This document shows, one piece after another, positions 63,927-64,000 of a DNA stretch of 64,000 nucleotides. Made by a program: the position numbers and the translations under genes. Each line of letters starts with the position of its first letter. Positions within the stretch are counted from its first letter, which is position 1. The notes below the pieces were generated by a model. It had not been told where the DNA came from. It did not search any database and was given only the letters and a program-made list of their open reading frames with translations. The DNA is taken from contig NZ_JAUSQL010000001.1 of the NCBI RefSeq assembly GCF_030811095.1, positions 1,240,001 to 1,304,000 of the forward strand. The letters run 5' to 3'. This DNA comes from Trueperella abortisuis (GTDB lineage: Bacteria > Actinomycetota > Actinomycetes > Actinomycetales > Actinomycetaceae).

Positions 63927-64000
63927 GTCTCTCCCTTCGACGTGACCATCATGTCGAGAATCGGAACGAGCCGTTTTTGCCACAGGCCCGAATGTGGATA

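Overview
The window is a high-GC actinobacterial chromosome segment. Gene order is typical of the Actinomycetales: uvrA-uvrC-rapZ-yvcK-whiA-gap-pgk-tpiA-secG next to tkt-tal-zwf-opcA, hisF-hisI-trpCBA-lgt-pyk, and a pupylation cluster. Two features point towards the Actinomycetaceae (Arcanobacterium/Trueperella-like) or a close relative: pupylation genes without adjacent proteasome genes, and an LAKTG-anchored surface protein. The genus is an inference. Almost everything is chromosomal housekeeping. I see no insertion sequence, prophage, integrase, CRISPR array or origin.

Layout. 1-4721 (+): pentose phosphate operon tkt(partial)-tal-zwf-opcA, with no 6-phosphogluconolactonase gene. 4925-8600 (-): gap, then pgk-tpiA-secG, separated by strong hairpins. 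8641-16472 (-): uvrA-uvrC-rapZ-yvcK-whiA. 16495-22640: a YciI protein and an SLC10-type transporter (+), then TerC under a yybP-ykoY-type manganese riboswitch, uvrB, coaE and pcp (-). 22665-25712 (-): an AT-richer island with a secreted peptide gene that is frame-broken, a large permease and an ABC ATPase, resembling lactococcin-972-type bacteriocin/immunity loci. 25986-33000: rpsA, polA, a thioesterase, an ANTAR response regulator (PdtaR-like), tRNA-Leu(CAA), pyk. 33052-37990 (-): hisF-hisI-trpC-trpB-trpA-lgt. 38041-46235: a small P-loop kinase, then trmI-arc-dop-pup-pafA-FKBP (-) and a RecB-like nuclease (+). 46232-53285: a HAD phosphatase, uppP, a degenerate aldo/keto reductase, an acidic small protein, a translationally coupled GATase-GCS2 ligase-M20 peptidase operon, and aroE. 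53343-55716: tRNA-Leu(GAG), a MazG-like protein, an unknown protein, an MFS permease. 55786-61337 (-): imuA'-imuB-dnaE2 SOS mutagenesis cassette behind a perfect LexA box. 61435-63926: a PEBP protein, trmL and a sortase substrate.

The most notable signals are: (1) the island at 22.6-25.7 kb, whose peptide gene continues in a second frame with a family-like C-terminus; (2) sixteen start codons with a TANNNT -10 element exactly 6-7 nt upstream, which implies widespread leaderless transcription; (3) a pupylation system with no local prcBA and an ARC ATPase lacking the proteasome-docking C-terminus; (4) the three-gene amidotransferase/ligase/peptidase operon, which looks like an uncharacterised gamma-glutamyl-type pathway; (5) the riboswitch on terC; and (6) unusual inverted repeats, including a 44-bp perfect palindrome, a 17-bp terminator built over both stop codons of a convergent pair, and a hairpin holding the trmL start codon.

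Coordinates were read by eye. Function calls rest on recognised motifs and neighbourhood, not on database searches.
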